From positions 1,240,001-1,304,000 of the forward strand of contig OY782758.1 in assembly GCA_963678215.1 (NCBI GenBank): a DNA stretch of 64,000 bases. Reading direction: 5' to 3'. Positions 54,465 through 62,238 of this stretch are shown here, piece after piece. The position numbers and the translations under genes are program-made. Each line of letters starts with the position of its first letter. Position 1 is the stretch's first letter. The notes under the pieces are model-generated. The model had not been told where the DNA came from. It searched no databases and was given only the letters and a program-made list of their open reading frames with translations. Source of the DNA: Thiobius zoothamnicola (lineage in GTDB: Bacteria > Pseudomonadota > Gammaproteobacteria > Chromatiales > Chromatiaceae).

Positions 54465-55460
54465 TCAGGCAGCTAAAATTGAACGCAAAGCGTTTTCAAT
54501 AACCTCAACACCAGCATCAGTTTGATGCGCTTGTTCGGATAAGTATCTCCGCCATTTTCGTGCGCCGGGTTGACCTTGATACAGTCCTGACATATGTCGG
54601 GTGATACGGTGTAGCGGCGTACCTTGTGAGCAGGCATGTTCAATAAAAGGCAGCATACTTTCGACGACTTGCCGACGTGACCGATTTTCTCTTCGATCCA
54701 CGTAGATTCGGTGGTCAACATCTGCCAACAGCCAGGGATTGCGGTAAACTTCGCGTCCGATCATCACACCATCAAGCTGTTGCAATTGTTCATCAACCTC
54801 AGCCAAATGCGTGAAGCCACCATTAATGACCCAGGTGAGATCTGGAAAATCCCGTTTCAGTTGGTGTACGACATCATAACGTAGCGGAGGGATATCACGG
54901 TTCTGTTTCGGATTGAGTCCATGTAGCCAGGCCTTGCGCGCATGGACGATGAAAACATCGCAACCCGCATTAGCAATCGTATCAACAAACCGGGCCAACG
55001 CCTCATAACTATCCATTTCATCAATACCGATCCGGTGCTTTATCGTCACCGGCTTTTGAGTCGCGGTGCGCATGGCGCTCATGCACTCCGCCACCCGGTC
55101 CGGCTCTGCCATCAAACAAGCACCAAAGCGACCAGACTGCACACGGTCCGACGGGCACCCGACATTCAAGTTGATTTCATCATAACCCCACTCATCCGCC
55201 ATCCCGGCGCAAGCCGCCAGTGCATCGGGTTCACTGCCCCCCAACTGTATCGCCAATGGATGCTCCGCCGGATGGTAATCCAGAAATCGGGCGGGATCGC
55301 GGTGCAGCAATGCGCCTGTCGTGATCATTTCCGTATACAGCAACGTGCGGCGGCTGATTTGTCGTAAAAAGTAACGGCAATAGCGATCCGTATGATCCAG
55401 CATGGGAGCAACAGATAAACGCCTATCCAGCTTGATTTCTTGCAACTCTTTGTTCTTCAT
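54465..55460 (-). CDS. dusA: tRNA-dihydrouridine(20/20a) synthase DusA
   Basis: 331 residues. FMN-dependent TIM-barrel with VAPMLDHTDRYCRYFLRQIS at the start, catalytic Cys in LNVGCPSDRVQSGRFGACLM, HARKAWLHGLNPKQNRDIPPL and ING GFTHLAEV, the DusA-specific blocks. It reduces uridine 20 in the tRNA D-loop. Its ATG overlaps the TGA of the RecG-like fragment on the same strand. Confidence 0.96.
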   Translation of the reverse strand: MKNKELQEIKLDRRLSVAPMLDHTDRYCRYFLRQISRRTLLYTEMITTGALLHRDPARFLDYHPAEHPLAIQLGGSEPDALAACAGMADEWGYDEINLNVGCPSDRVQSGRFGACLMAEPDRVAECMSAMRTATQKPVTIKHRIGIDEMDSYEALARFVDTIANAGCDVFIVHARKAWLHGLNPKQNRDIPPLRYDVVHQLKRDFPDLTWVINGGFTHLAEVDEQLQQLDGVMIGREVYRNPWLLADVDHRIYVDRRENRSRRQVVESMLPFIEHACSQGTPLHRITRHMSGLYQGQPGARKWRRYLSEQAHQTDAGVEVIENALRSILAA

Positions 55461-55680
55461 CGGTTATTTACAGGGCTTGGACGCCTCACGATGACGCTGA
55501 GTTGATTAGCGTTTCTATCTTCCTTGATCTCAACATTTGGATAAGCCCTGAGCACTCTGGGAATACCGGTTCCCATACCCCGATAAGGCAATATTTTACT
55601 GGCATGTGACGCAAGGCGGGGATTCCGCATATTGGAGTTGCCATAGTGAATCTGATCAATCGTCAAGATAGCATCAACTC
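55457..55680 (-). pseudogene. C-terminal fragment of a RecG-like/AlbA-2 ATP-binding protein
   Basis: About 70 codons reading LTIDQIHYGNSNMRNPRLAS, then the segment KILPYRGMGTGIPRVLRAYP. This is the C-terminal domain (HATPase_c_4-like) of the widespread Schlafen/AlbA-2 proteins often labelled RecG-like helicases, which are several hundred residues long. The rest is missing: homology ends close to the 26-bp inverted repeat at 55682-55707, which looks like the edge of the island. It may once have belonged to an earlier island at this site. Confidence 0.65.
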
Positions 55681-55681
55681 T

Positions 55682-55707
55682 CGGTATTAGGTAGCAAGTG
55701 CACAAAG
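55682..55707 (+). repeat. left inverted repeat of the island
   Basis: 26 bases starting CGGTATTAGGTAGCAAG, present as the reverse complement at 59620-59645 with 24 of 26 positions identical. The pair encloses the nuclease module and the IS elements. Confidence 0.7.
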
Positions 55708-55734
55708 AGCAGCTATTATCAAAACCAAATTAAA

Positions 55735-56679
55735 CTATCGGGTTAGCAAATGAATCATCAACTCAATATGATGCTTAATCGATACTTTTTTTACCCAACC
55801 AAGGCTGGTTGCTCTACCTGTTTCATATAGATCAATCAAATCCTGACATGCCGACGAATAATTAGTCATTTCATGCTCCCTTATGAAGGGGATGGTTTCC
55901 GTAAGTGCTTCACTGATTAACTCAGCAGGCGGATTGGGGTAATCATATATTTCAGACAAAAAGTGCTTCACCCATATTTCACCTAAAGGGGGTTTTTCAT
56001 ACACAAGATGTATTGCTGCAACATGAGCCTGCCCTCCGCCGGGTTTAAAATAGTCACCAATGATAGAGTAATCTCCAAATCCAAGAAGATTGTCTTCCTG
56101 ATATGTTAAATGTTGATCGCTTAAAAACTCGGTATCAGGGTTAGCGTAGTCTGCATTACGCTGAACCCTCCTAAAGCTATCTTGTATAACTACTGATTTT
56201 TCTTTAAGGAATTGGTTGCGATAATGGCGACTTGTGCTTTGCTTTATGAAAACATGAAAATCAAAAAATTCTGAATTAATTATGCTGGATAATTCTTGCA
56301 CATCGGAATATGTTGAGTGGTGTATCAATGATATTCTCTTATCACCAGCCAAGGACTTAAAGTAATCCAACTCATTAGAAGTTGTTTCATCGTGTATAGC
56401 GTACGCAAATTTTGTTATATCGCCAAGACTATGAATTTTTCCAATTAAATCTTCAAGAGACCCTCTATCTCTCACATAACCACCTACTTGAGGGTTGCAT
56501 AAAACGATATGCGGGGCATTTGCGTCTGATAATTCCTCAATACATTTCAGAATACCCCTTACGCTGGTATTCACAGGCTCAATTATTGGAGTTATTGCGC
56601 CTGAATCCGATATTTTTTGTTTACATTCTCGTAAAGCTAGAAGCTCATATTGTTTTCCTCTCAATATTGGAAAATACAT
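55735..56679 (-). CDS. sce7725-type (beta protein family) protein
   Basis: 314 residues starting MYFPILRGKQYELLALRECK, the conserved start of sce7725-type/beta-family proteins, followed by TPIIEPVN. The rest is predicted alpha/beta with GFGDYSIIGDYFKPGGGQAHVAAIH as a recognisable block. No enzymatic motif is evident. It starts 19 bases after the stop of the sce7726-like nuclease gene on the same strand; the two are known to co-occur, which suggests a two-component system. The gene is clearly richer in A/T than the core genes around the island. Confidence 0.75.
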   Translation of the reverse strand: MYFPILRGKQYELLALRECKQKISDSGAITPIIEPVNTSVRGILKCIEELSDANAPHIVLCNPQVGGYVRDRGSLEDLIGKIHSLGDITKFAYAIHDETTSNELDYFKSLAGDKRISLIHHSTYSDVQELSSIINSEFFDFHVFIKQSTSRHYRNQFLKEKSVVIQDSFRRVQRNADYANPDTEFLSDQHLTYQEDNLLGFGDYSIIGDYFKPGGGQAHVAAIHLVYEKPPLGEIWVKHFLSEIYDYPNPPAELISEALTETIPFIREHEMTNYSSACQDLIDLYETGRATSLGWVKKVSIKHHIELMIHLLTR

Positions 56680-56698
56680 AAATAAATATCCCTGTTGA

Positions 56699-57580
56699 TT
56701 AATGAACGAAAATAGGTAGATTCATGTTAGCAATTAATTGTTCTTTTTGTTTATGGCTGATATCTAAAGTCATGGAAATAGATGTAAGTGATTCAGGCAT
56801 AGCCAATGCTAGTTCTTTGTAAGATTCAGACGATCTCCTGCCTCTCAATGACTTCAGTAATTCTTCGCTTATGGTTTCTCTTGACAAAGTGGAAAACATC
56901 TTTCTACATTCATCTCTCACTAAAACAGGCTTTGCATTTGGAAGCTCACCAAAATGTTTTATAATTATTTTTTCGTATTCTTTTTTACGAAGGCAGTCGA
57001 AAATTATCTCATAAGAATGATTCTCTATTTGACTTTTGGCTGATCTATACTCAGATAAAGTATATTTATCAGAAAGAACAAGAACTCCAACATCATCGCT
57101 TACACTGCTTAATGCATTCTTTATTTTTGACTCAGACACTACCAAGAAGATTTTATCAAATACTTTTCTGTATGAAGAAAGCTGCTTTTCTAACCTTTTA
57201 AAAGAATCATATTCAGTTTTTATTTCGTATGAAGTGGTTTCTCCATTTGCTATAACGCAATCAGCTATAGAGTCTCTAACTCGAAACTCCGAGTAAAAAG
57301 AAACATTTTTTAACCTGTGTCTACCTTTAACAATCTTAGACGCTATAGCATTTTTGTAAACATATTCAGTTCTGTATTCGGAAACAAGAGTACTGTAAAA
57401 ATAATCAAACAATTCATATAATTTTTTTACCCCATTAAAATCTTTACCTATTGTTGCTTTTATAATCTCATTGAGCTTCGCCGGAGTTTTGCATTGACAA
57501 GCTAATTCTTGCATCATCTTTTTAGAAAATACATGTTGCAAAACTTTTGCTTTTTCTTGATTTGATCTTAACCTAACCAT
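56699..57580 (-). CDS. sce7726-type PD-(D/E)XK nuclease-like protein
   Basis: About 293 residues from the ATG at 57580 (a TTG at 57646 would add 22 residues). The central part reads RVRDSIADCVI, then TTSYEIKTEYDSFKRLEKQLSSY, with the spacing of a PD-(D/E)XK nuclease core (Asp, then E-x-K), and KIFLVVSES after it. Sce7726 proteins have this fold and sit beside sce7725 genes. A DNA-cleaving role is inferred, not shown. Strongly A/T-rich and Lys-rich, unlike neighbours. Expression is probably controlled by the HTH gene upstream. Confidence 0.75.
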   Translation of the reverse strand: MVRLRSNQEKAKVLQHVFSKKMMQELACQCKTPAKLNEIIKATIGKDFNGVKKLYELFDYFYSTLVSEYRTEYVYKNAIASKIVKGRHRLKNVSFYSEFRVRDSIADCVIANGETTSYEIKTEYDSFKRLEKQLSSYRKVFDKIFLVVSESKIKNALSSVSDDVGVLVLSDKYTLSEYRSAKSQIENHSYEIIFDCLRKKEYEKIIIKHFGELPNAKPVLVRDECRKMFSTLSRETISEELLKSLRGRRSSESYKELALAMPESLTSISMTLDISHKQKEQLIANMNLPIFVH

Positions 57581-57680
57581 AGTGCCGGTTACACTACCAC
57601 AGAAAGCCAGACCATGGAATAAAACATATTTATTACTGAACAACAAACCTGTTAGCCTGTATTACATCTTGAGATTTATT

Positions 57681-57854
57681 TTAATATATTCCCATAATTT
57701 TCATACCATCATCATAGAAAGCTTGCTTCTTAATCCCTATTCCGAGCTTAGTTATTTTACTTCTTTCTATACCCGTCATCTCGGATATTTTGTAATCATT
57801 GACTCCTTTTACCCTCAATTCTTCCAAAATTTTCATGAAGTCTGTTTGTTCCAT
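57681..57854 (-). CDS. 57-aa helix-turn-helix protein, likely regulator of the nuclease module
   Basis: The ATG at 57854 has AAGGGG 5 bases upstream. The protein reads EQTDFMKILEELRVKG, then DYKISEMTGIERSKITKLG and QAFYDDGMKIMGIY. Small Cro-like proteins of this size have the same layout: a helix, then a turn with I-x-x-x-T-G and a recognition helix, then a short tail. It is the first gene upstream of the nuclease gene (101 bases). Two operator-like repeats lie in its promoter region, so autoregulation is likely (inference). Confidence 0.65.
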   Translation of the reverse strand: MEQTDFMKILEELRVKGVNDYKISEMTGIERSKITKLGIGIKKQAFYDDGMKIMGIY

Positions 57855-57885
57855 GGTTACCCCTTAAAAATTTGTGTCGGAAAAG

Positions 57886-57891
57886 ATCATA
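57886..57891 (-). promoter_or_regulatory. candidate -10 box for the HTH gene
   Basis: TATGAT on the minus strand, 32 bases before the ATG at 57854. The -35 region is poor and overlaps the first operator-like repeat (57902-57915), which fits a repressed promoter. Confidence 0.4.
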
Positions 57892-57901
57892 CCAAATAAA
57901 A

Positions 57902-57915
57902 GTGATATTTCGCAC
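57902..57915 (-). promoter_or_regulatory. operator-like repeat 1
   Basis: GTGCGAAATATCAC on the minus strand matches the core of repeat 2 (GTGCGGAATTGCAC) at 11 of 14 positions and covers the -35 region of the HTH gene. Confidence 0.4.
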
Positions 57916-57926
57916 TAAAAAAGCTT

Positions 57927-57954
57927 TATATTGGTGCGGAATTGCACCAATATA
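57927..57954. promoter_or_regulatory. operator-like repeat 2, perfect 11-bp palindrome
   Basis: TATATTGGTGC and GCACCAATATA are exact inverted repeats around GGAATT, between the HTH gene and the IS1595-type transposase start. Length and symmetry suit a dimeric HTH repressor; no T-run follows. Confidence 0.5.
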
Positions 57955-57955
57955 A

Positions 57956-57976
57956 ACTCACCTTTTCAAGGTGAGT
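57956..57976 (+). promoter_or_regulatory. hairpin hiding the transposase ribosome-binding site
   Basis: ACTCACCTT, loop TTC and AAGGTGAGT form an exact 9-bp stem. The right arm contains the AAGGTGAG ribosome-binding sequence of the transposase start at 57980. Such hairpins limit expression of transposases from outside transcripts. Confidence 0.5.
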
Positions 57977-57979
57977 CCG

Positions 57980-58202
57980 ATGAACAAAATAGGCCAACAC
58001 TTCCTACTCTCAGACAAAGCGCGCATCATGTCTTTGATGGACATTTTCCGCTTGGGTGATGATGAAGCATTTGACCTGTTCAAACAGGCACGTTGGGCTG
58101 GTAACAATGGTGAACCTGTTTGCCCTCATTGTGGCGGTGCTTACCATTACCACATCAAAACTCGCAAACAGTGGCGTTGTAAAGCATGTGGTCATACTTT
58201 TC
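57980..58202 (+). pseudogene. IS1595-family transposase, N-terminal fragment
   Basis: From the ATG at 57980 the sequence reads MNKIGQHFLLSDKARIMSLM onwards, with a zinc-ribbon CPHCGGAYHYHIKTRKQWRCKACGH typical of IS1595 transposases. Family similarity stops at the HTF that follows; the reading frame then runs into unrelated DNA and ends at 58297. About 220 residues including the DDE core are missing, so it is inactive. Confidence 0.8.
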
Positions 58203-58348
58203 CTACAGGTTCAATTCACAGATTACATCTAACACCAGCTTATGCGCCTCCCCATACCCAAAGAAGTGGTTCTTTCGTTGGTAGTGCTTGGCTTTAAGTA
58301 CCCGCACAATAATAAGTTATGATAAAAGGCATCTTTTCCCTTTGAGTA

Positions 58349-59379
58349 ATGAAGCTGATGCGGGTACGCACGTTAGAACTGAATCAAGGGCAACGCAACG
58401 AATTGGAAACGGGCCACAAAGAAGGGAAGACCGCGCGGTTTCGGCAACGCTGCCAGATCATCCTGTTGAAGAGTCAGGGCCGCACGGCGACGTCGATTGG
58501 GGAGATTGTGGGGCTGTCGGCGGTGAGCGTGACACAGTGGCTGAACCGCTACGATGCGGAAGGGATCGCGGGGTTGCAGACCCGACCAGGCCGAGGGCGT
58601 CCGAGGGTGTTCAACGAAGCACGAGATGCGCAGGTGGTCAAAGCGGCGGTGCAAGCAGAACGCCAGCGTTTAGCGCATGCCAAACAGAGCTTGGAGGATC
58701 AGCTGGGGAAGCGATTCAGTACGCAGACCTTGAAACGCTTTTTAAAACACTTGGCGGCTCCTGGAAACGCATCCGGCGGCGCCCCAAACAACAGCCCGAT
58801 CCTGAACTCGCCCAGGTCCGTCTAGCTGGACTGGCCTTGCTGGAACAGCAAGCGGAGCTGGGGCAGATCGACTTGTTCTACGGAGACGAAACGGCGGTTT
58901 CGGAACAAGGGTATGTGCCCTATGGCTGGCAATTCAAAGATGAAGACGTATGCATCCCGGCTCAGCGGGGCAAGAGCCAAAGCTACTTTGGCCTGCTTTC
59001 ACGAGACAACCGGTTGCGGTATCGCGCGTTTTCCCATGCCGTCACCACCGCCGATGTCATTGAATGTCTGGATCGCTTGGCCGCCGATGCCGCCAAACCC
59101 ACCGTCGTCGTACTCGACAACGCCAGCATCCATACCTCGAAAGCCTTTCAGGCCTGTCTGCAGTCATGGCAACAACGCAACCTGTTCATCTACTACCTGC
59201 CGCCTTATTCGCCTCACTACAACATCATTGAACGCTTTTGGAAGGAAGTGAAAGAAGGCTGGCTTCGGCCTCTGGACTACCAAACCCCCGATGACTTGTT
59301 CTATGCCGTCAACCGGGTCTTCTCCACCGTCGGCCAGCATGTCCGAATCCAATTTGCTCACTTTCAACTCAAAACGTAA
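58349..59379 (+). CDS. IS630-family transposase made by -1 frameshift
   Basis: The first phase (58349-58825) encodes the HTH region (SAVSVTQWLNRYDAEG, GRGRPRVF). The second phase encodes the DDE domain: GDETAVSEQG, VLDNASIHTS and NIIERFWKEVKEG. A -1 shift at T TTA AAA (58741-58747) joins FSTQTLKRFLK to TLGGSWKRIRRRP and yields about 343 residues, the family length. Without the shift the first phase ends in unrelated residues. The catalytic residues are intact, so the element may be active. Confidence 0.88.
58741..58747 (+). promoter_or_regulatory. -1 ribosomal frameshift heptamer
   Basis: T TTA AAA in the zero phase fits X XXY YYZ exactly and lies where the two transposase phases overlap. 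GC-rich sequence that could form a stimulating stem follows. Confidence 0.75.
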
Positions 59380-59592
59380 GTTATTATTGTGCGGGTACTT
59401 AATGCCCTGAATCTTGTATTCAGGGTCAAATAACTTTATCGCCGCGTCTACCGTCTTCAATTCCTCTGATAAACGGGTGATTTCTTGGTTGTGGTGGGCA
59501 ATAATGTCTGCCAATTCTGAACACTTGGATACCAAGCCGGTAATAACGTGGATTTCTGCCATCTTCACACCTTAAAGTGGTAAATTTGACAG

Positions 59593-59616
59593 AATTTTAA
59601 GGTGCCAGACACCTAA
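59593..59616. repeat. REP-like hairpin near the right island edge
   Basis: AAGGTG, loop CCAGA and CACCT form a short hairpin within an AATT-flanked palindromic stretch, similar in shape to REP-type sequences that carry GGTGCCAGACACC-like cores. It lies 4 bases before the right inverted repeat. Confidence 0.35.
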
Positions 59617-59619
59617 TTG

Positions 59620-59645
59620 CTTTGTACGCTTGCTACCTAATACCG
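59620..59645 (-). repeat. right inverted repeat of the island
   Basis: Reverse complement of the left repeat at 55682-55707 with two differences in 26 bases. It ends the island 166 bases before lptE. Confidence 0.7.
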
Positions 59646-59811
59646 TCAATTTCTATATAAATACTAGGATTCATGGAAGGAGATCTTCCGTCAAGAACAA
59701 TAAGTCTGGTTGTTGAATGGATATGCGAATAATAACAAGGGAAATACACTCGGACACAATACATACTGACGTTCAGAATGCGCCAGTTCCGTAACAACAA
59801 ACTCATATTGC
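59646..59811. other. short intergenic region upstream of lptE
   Basis: Holds the likely lptE-holA promoter region; no gene supported. A 57-codon minus-strand frame ends inside the right repeat but has no recognisable family. leuS, the normal upstream neighbour of lptE, is absent. Confidence 0.35.
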
Positions 59812-60315
59812 ATGAAAAACCACCTTCAATACTGCGTTGTGCTTTTTTTAGCGCTCTCTTTAACCGCCTGCGGCTTCAAACTACGTGGTGCCATCCCCCG
59901 ACTTGACAAATTGCCGAGTCCAATCAGCATCATTGGCCTTGCGCCTTATTCGGATTTGTATCAAGAGATCAGTCGCCAGATGCAGCAAGCAGGCATCAAA
60001 GTCGTTTTGGATCATGGCGAAGCCGTATTACGCATCAGTGACCGGAAAAGCGGTTCGCGCTTGCTCAGTGTTGATGAGGCTAATGCAGTGGTTGAACGTG
60101 AATTGGAGGAATCATTCACTTTCAATCTGCGCCAGCATACTCAGGCCGAGTTGGTTGAAAATCAGCCAATACGTGTGTTGCGCATACTGAATCAACCACA
60201 GGATGAACGTTTGGGCAGTGATCGGGAGGCGGAGCAAATCCGCCAGGAGATGCGTCGTGATCTGGTCAACCAGATGATGCGTCGCTTGTATGCCATCCAG
60301 AAAAACTTGCCCTGA
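59812..60315 (+). CDS. lptE: LPS-assembly lipoprotein LptE
   Basis: 167 residues. Lipoprotein signal with lipobox LTAC at about residue 20, then the family start GFKLRGA. LptE plugs the LptD barrel in the outer membrane and helps insert lipopolysaccharide. Its stop is directly followed by the holA start, the conserved lptE-holA order. The usual leuS upstream is replaced by the island. Confidence 0.93.
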   Translation: MKNHLQYCVVLFLALSLTACGFKLRGAIPRLDKLPSPISIIGLAPYSDLYQEISRQMQQAGIKVVLDHGEAVLRISDRKSGSRLLSVDEANAVVERELEESFTFNLRQHTQAELVENQPIRVLRILNQPQDERLGSDREAEQIRQEMRRDLVNQMMRRLYAIQKNLP

Positions 60316-61332
60316 ATGCGCCTGCGTCCCGACCAACTTGCCAAGTCTTTATCGCAACGGCTCCTGCCGGTTTATTTGTTGAGCGGTGATGAGCCATTGC
60401 AACTGAATGAAAGCGCTGATGCGATCCGTCGCGTGGCGCGTGAGGCTGGCTACCAAAACCGCGTGGTATTGGAAGTCAGCACGGGATTTCGCTGGGATGA
60501 TTTGTTAGCTGAAGCCAACAGCTTATCCTTATTTGCCGAAAAGAAACTGCTGGATGTACGCATTCCAAACGGCAAGCCCGGTCGTGAAGGTAGTAAAGCA
60601 CTGGATGAATATTGCGCGAATGCATCCGCAGATAATCTGCTCCTGCTGACCTTGCCCAAACTGGATAAATCGCAACAAAGCAGCAAATGGTTTAAACGCA
60701 TCGAACAAGTCGGTGGCGTGGTGCAGATCTGGCCAATCAGCCCCCAGCAATTACCACGTTGGATCGACCAACGTTTAAGGCAGGTTGGCTTAATCCCGGA
60801 TGCTGAAGCGGCAAAAATGCTGGCGGATCGGGTTGAGGGTAATTTGCTGGCTGCGCAGCAGGAGATCGAGAAGCTGCGTCTGATTCACGACACAGGTCAT
60901 ATCAATGTGGATCAATTGCTCGCTGCCGTCACCGATAATGCGCGTTACGATGTGTTTGAATTGGTTGACACGGCGTTACGCCAACAGCCCGCACGATGCA
61001 TCAAGGTACTGCAAGGGTTGCGGGCTGAGGGGATTGCCGCACCCATTGTATTGTGGGCCTTGCATCGGGAGATCGCGCAACTAAGCGAAATCGCATTACA
61101 AGCCGAGCAAAACCCGAATTTGGAGCAAGCGCTGGCGCGCGCCCGCGTATGGGAGAAACGCAAAGGTTTGATACGTCAAGCGATTCAGCGTCAATCGGCG
61201 CAACAATGGCTAATCTTGCTGAGTTTGTGTCAAATCGCTGATGCGGCGATTAAAGGGGCGAACCAGCAGGATCCTTGGCGGTTACTGGAGGATATTTGTC
61301 TTGGTTTGTGCGCTCACTCAGCGCTGGTTTGA
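60316..61332 (+). CDS. holA: DNA polymerase III delta subunit
   Basis: 338 residues. Clamp-loader subunit that opens the beta clamp. AAA+-like fold with VYLLSGDEPLQLNESADAIR at the start, LLLLTLPKLDKSQQSSKWFK in the middle and a helical C-terminal collar domain (RYDVFELVDTALRQ, LWALHREIAQL). It directly abuts lptE and is presumably co-translated. Confidence 0.95.
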   Translation: MRLRPDQLAKSLSQRLLPVYLLSGDEPLQLNESADAIRRVAREAGYQNRVVLEVSTGFRWDDLLAEANSLSLFAEKKLLDVRIPNGKPGREGSKALDEYCANASADNLLLLTLPKLDKSQQSSKWFKRIEQVGGVVQIWPISPQQLPRWIDQRLRQVGLIPDAEAAKMLADRVEGNLLAAQQEIEKLRLIHDTGHINVDQLLAAVTDNARYDVFELVDTALRQQPARCIKVLQGLRAEGIAAPIVLWALHREIAQLSEIALQAEQNPNLEQALARARVWEKRKGLIRQAIQRQSAQQWLILLSLCQIADAAIKGANQQDPWRLLEDICLGLCAHSALV

Positions 61333-61354
61333 AGCGGAAAACCAGCCAAAGAAG

Positions 61355-62215
61355 TTATTTGAAAATAATGGTTTTATTGCCATCCAATAAAATGCGCCGC
61401 TCGCAGTGCCAGCCGACTGCGCGGCCCATGACAGCCAATTCCACATTTTTACCTAATTCAACCAGTTGACGTGAATCGTAGGAATGTTCAACGCGCTGCA
61501 CATCCTGTTCAATAATGGGTCCCTCATCCAGATCGGTCGTGACATAGTGCGCAGTCGCGCCGGTGATTTTCACCCCTCTTTCATAAGCTTGATGGTAAGG
61601 CTTAGCCCCTTTGAATCCAGGCAAAAAAGAATGGTGAATATTAATCGCCCGTCCTTTGAGATAATCACACATCTCGTCCGAAAGGATTTGCATGTAGCGG
61701 GCCAGCACTAATAAATCAATGCGCAAATCAACCATAATGTCCCGTATTTGTTGTTCTTGTTGTGGCTTGGTTTGCGGCGTGACGGGCAGATAGTAAAAAG
61801 GCAGTCCTTGCCATTCGACTTTTTTACGGAAGGTATCGTGATTGGATATGACGCCGACGATGTCACCCGCCAGCCGTCCCTCTTCCTGACGAAACAACAA
61901 ATCATTTAAACAGTGCCCGATATGGGATACGGCGACTAATATTCTCGGTTTTTCACTGGAGTCATGAATCTCCCAATTCATACCGCAAGCCTGGGCGACT
62001 TTGGCAAATTGGCGTTTGACCTCATCAATCGGTGGCAGGGCAACCTGAGCATCCACACCAGACACTTCCCATCGCGTGAAAAGGCGTTGATTTTGCGGAT
62101 CGACAAATTGCGCGCAACCAATCACATTACCGCCCAAGCGGTAAAAGAAATCCGCTATCGCACGCACAACACCCGGCTTATCCGGGCAACAGGCCACCAA
62201 AATGCATTTCTTCAC
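61355..62215 (-). CDS. purU: formyltetrahydrofolate deformylase
   Basis: 286 residues. An N-terminal ACT domain (VACCPDKPGVVRAIADFFYRLGGNV) precedes a formyltransferase-type domain with VGVISNHDTFR, NIHHSFLPGFKGAKPYHQA and GATAHYVTTDLDEGPIIEQDV. It releases formate from 10-formyl-THF. It is convergent with holA, 22 bases apart, and lies 23 bases downstream of the mrcB end on the same strand. Confidence 0.95.
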   Translation of the reverse strand: MKKCILVACCPDKPGVVRAIADFFYRLGGNVIGCAQFVDPQNQRLFTRWEVSGVDAQVALPPIDEVKRQFAKVAQACGMNWEIHDSSEKPRILVAVSHIGHCLNDLLFRQEEGRLAGDIVGVISNHDTFRKKVEWQGLPFYYLPVTPQTKPQQEQQIRDIMVDLRIDLLVLARYMQILSDEMCDYLKGRAINIHHSFLPGFKGAKPYHQAYERGVKITGATAHYVTTDLDEGPIIEQDVQRVEHSYDSRQLVELGKNVELAVMGRAVGWHCERRILLDGNKTIIFK

Positions 62216-62238
62216 AATACCGTTCCTGCAATATTGAC

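Larger units (their letters stand above)
58297..59399 (+). mobile_element. IS630-family insertion sequence (1103 bp)
   Basis: The ends share inverted repeats beginning AGTACCCGCACAATAATAA, and the element is flanked by a TA dinucleotide on both sides (58295-58296 and 59400-59401), the target duplication of IS630/Tc1-type elements. It carries a two-phase transposase gene. Confidence 0.9.
58203..59562 (-). pseudogene. small coiled-coil gene disrupted by an IS630 element
   Basis: The ATG at 59562 (AAGG 7 bases upstream) begins MAEIHVITGLVSKCSELADI, then LFDPEYKIQGI, up to the IS630 end at 59399. Joining across the element with one copy of the TA duplication continues in frame with KAKHYQRKNHFFGYGEAHKL and stops at the TAG 58203-58205, where the IS1595 fragment begins. 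It resembles a widespread hypothetical protein of about 130 residues with a helical N-terminus. The gene is both interrupted and truncated. Confidence 0.7.

Noticed and set aside
58288..58746. N-terminal part of the long IS630 phase-1 frame as a real protein
   Set aside because: Residues before the frameshift point are an out-of-phase reading of the HTH region; the real N-terminus is in the other phase.
59164..59399. C-terminal part of the 134-codon minus-strand frame inside IS630
   Set aside because: This is antisense to the transposase; the real gene ends at the IS border and continues on the far side of the element.
59646..59793. 57-codon minus-strand frame ending in the right inverted repeat
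   Set aside because: It looks protein-like at its end but has no ribosome-binding site or family, and overlaps the likely lptE promoter.
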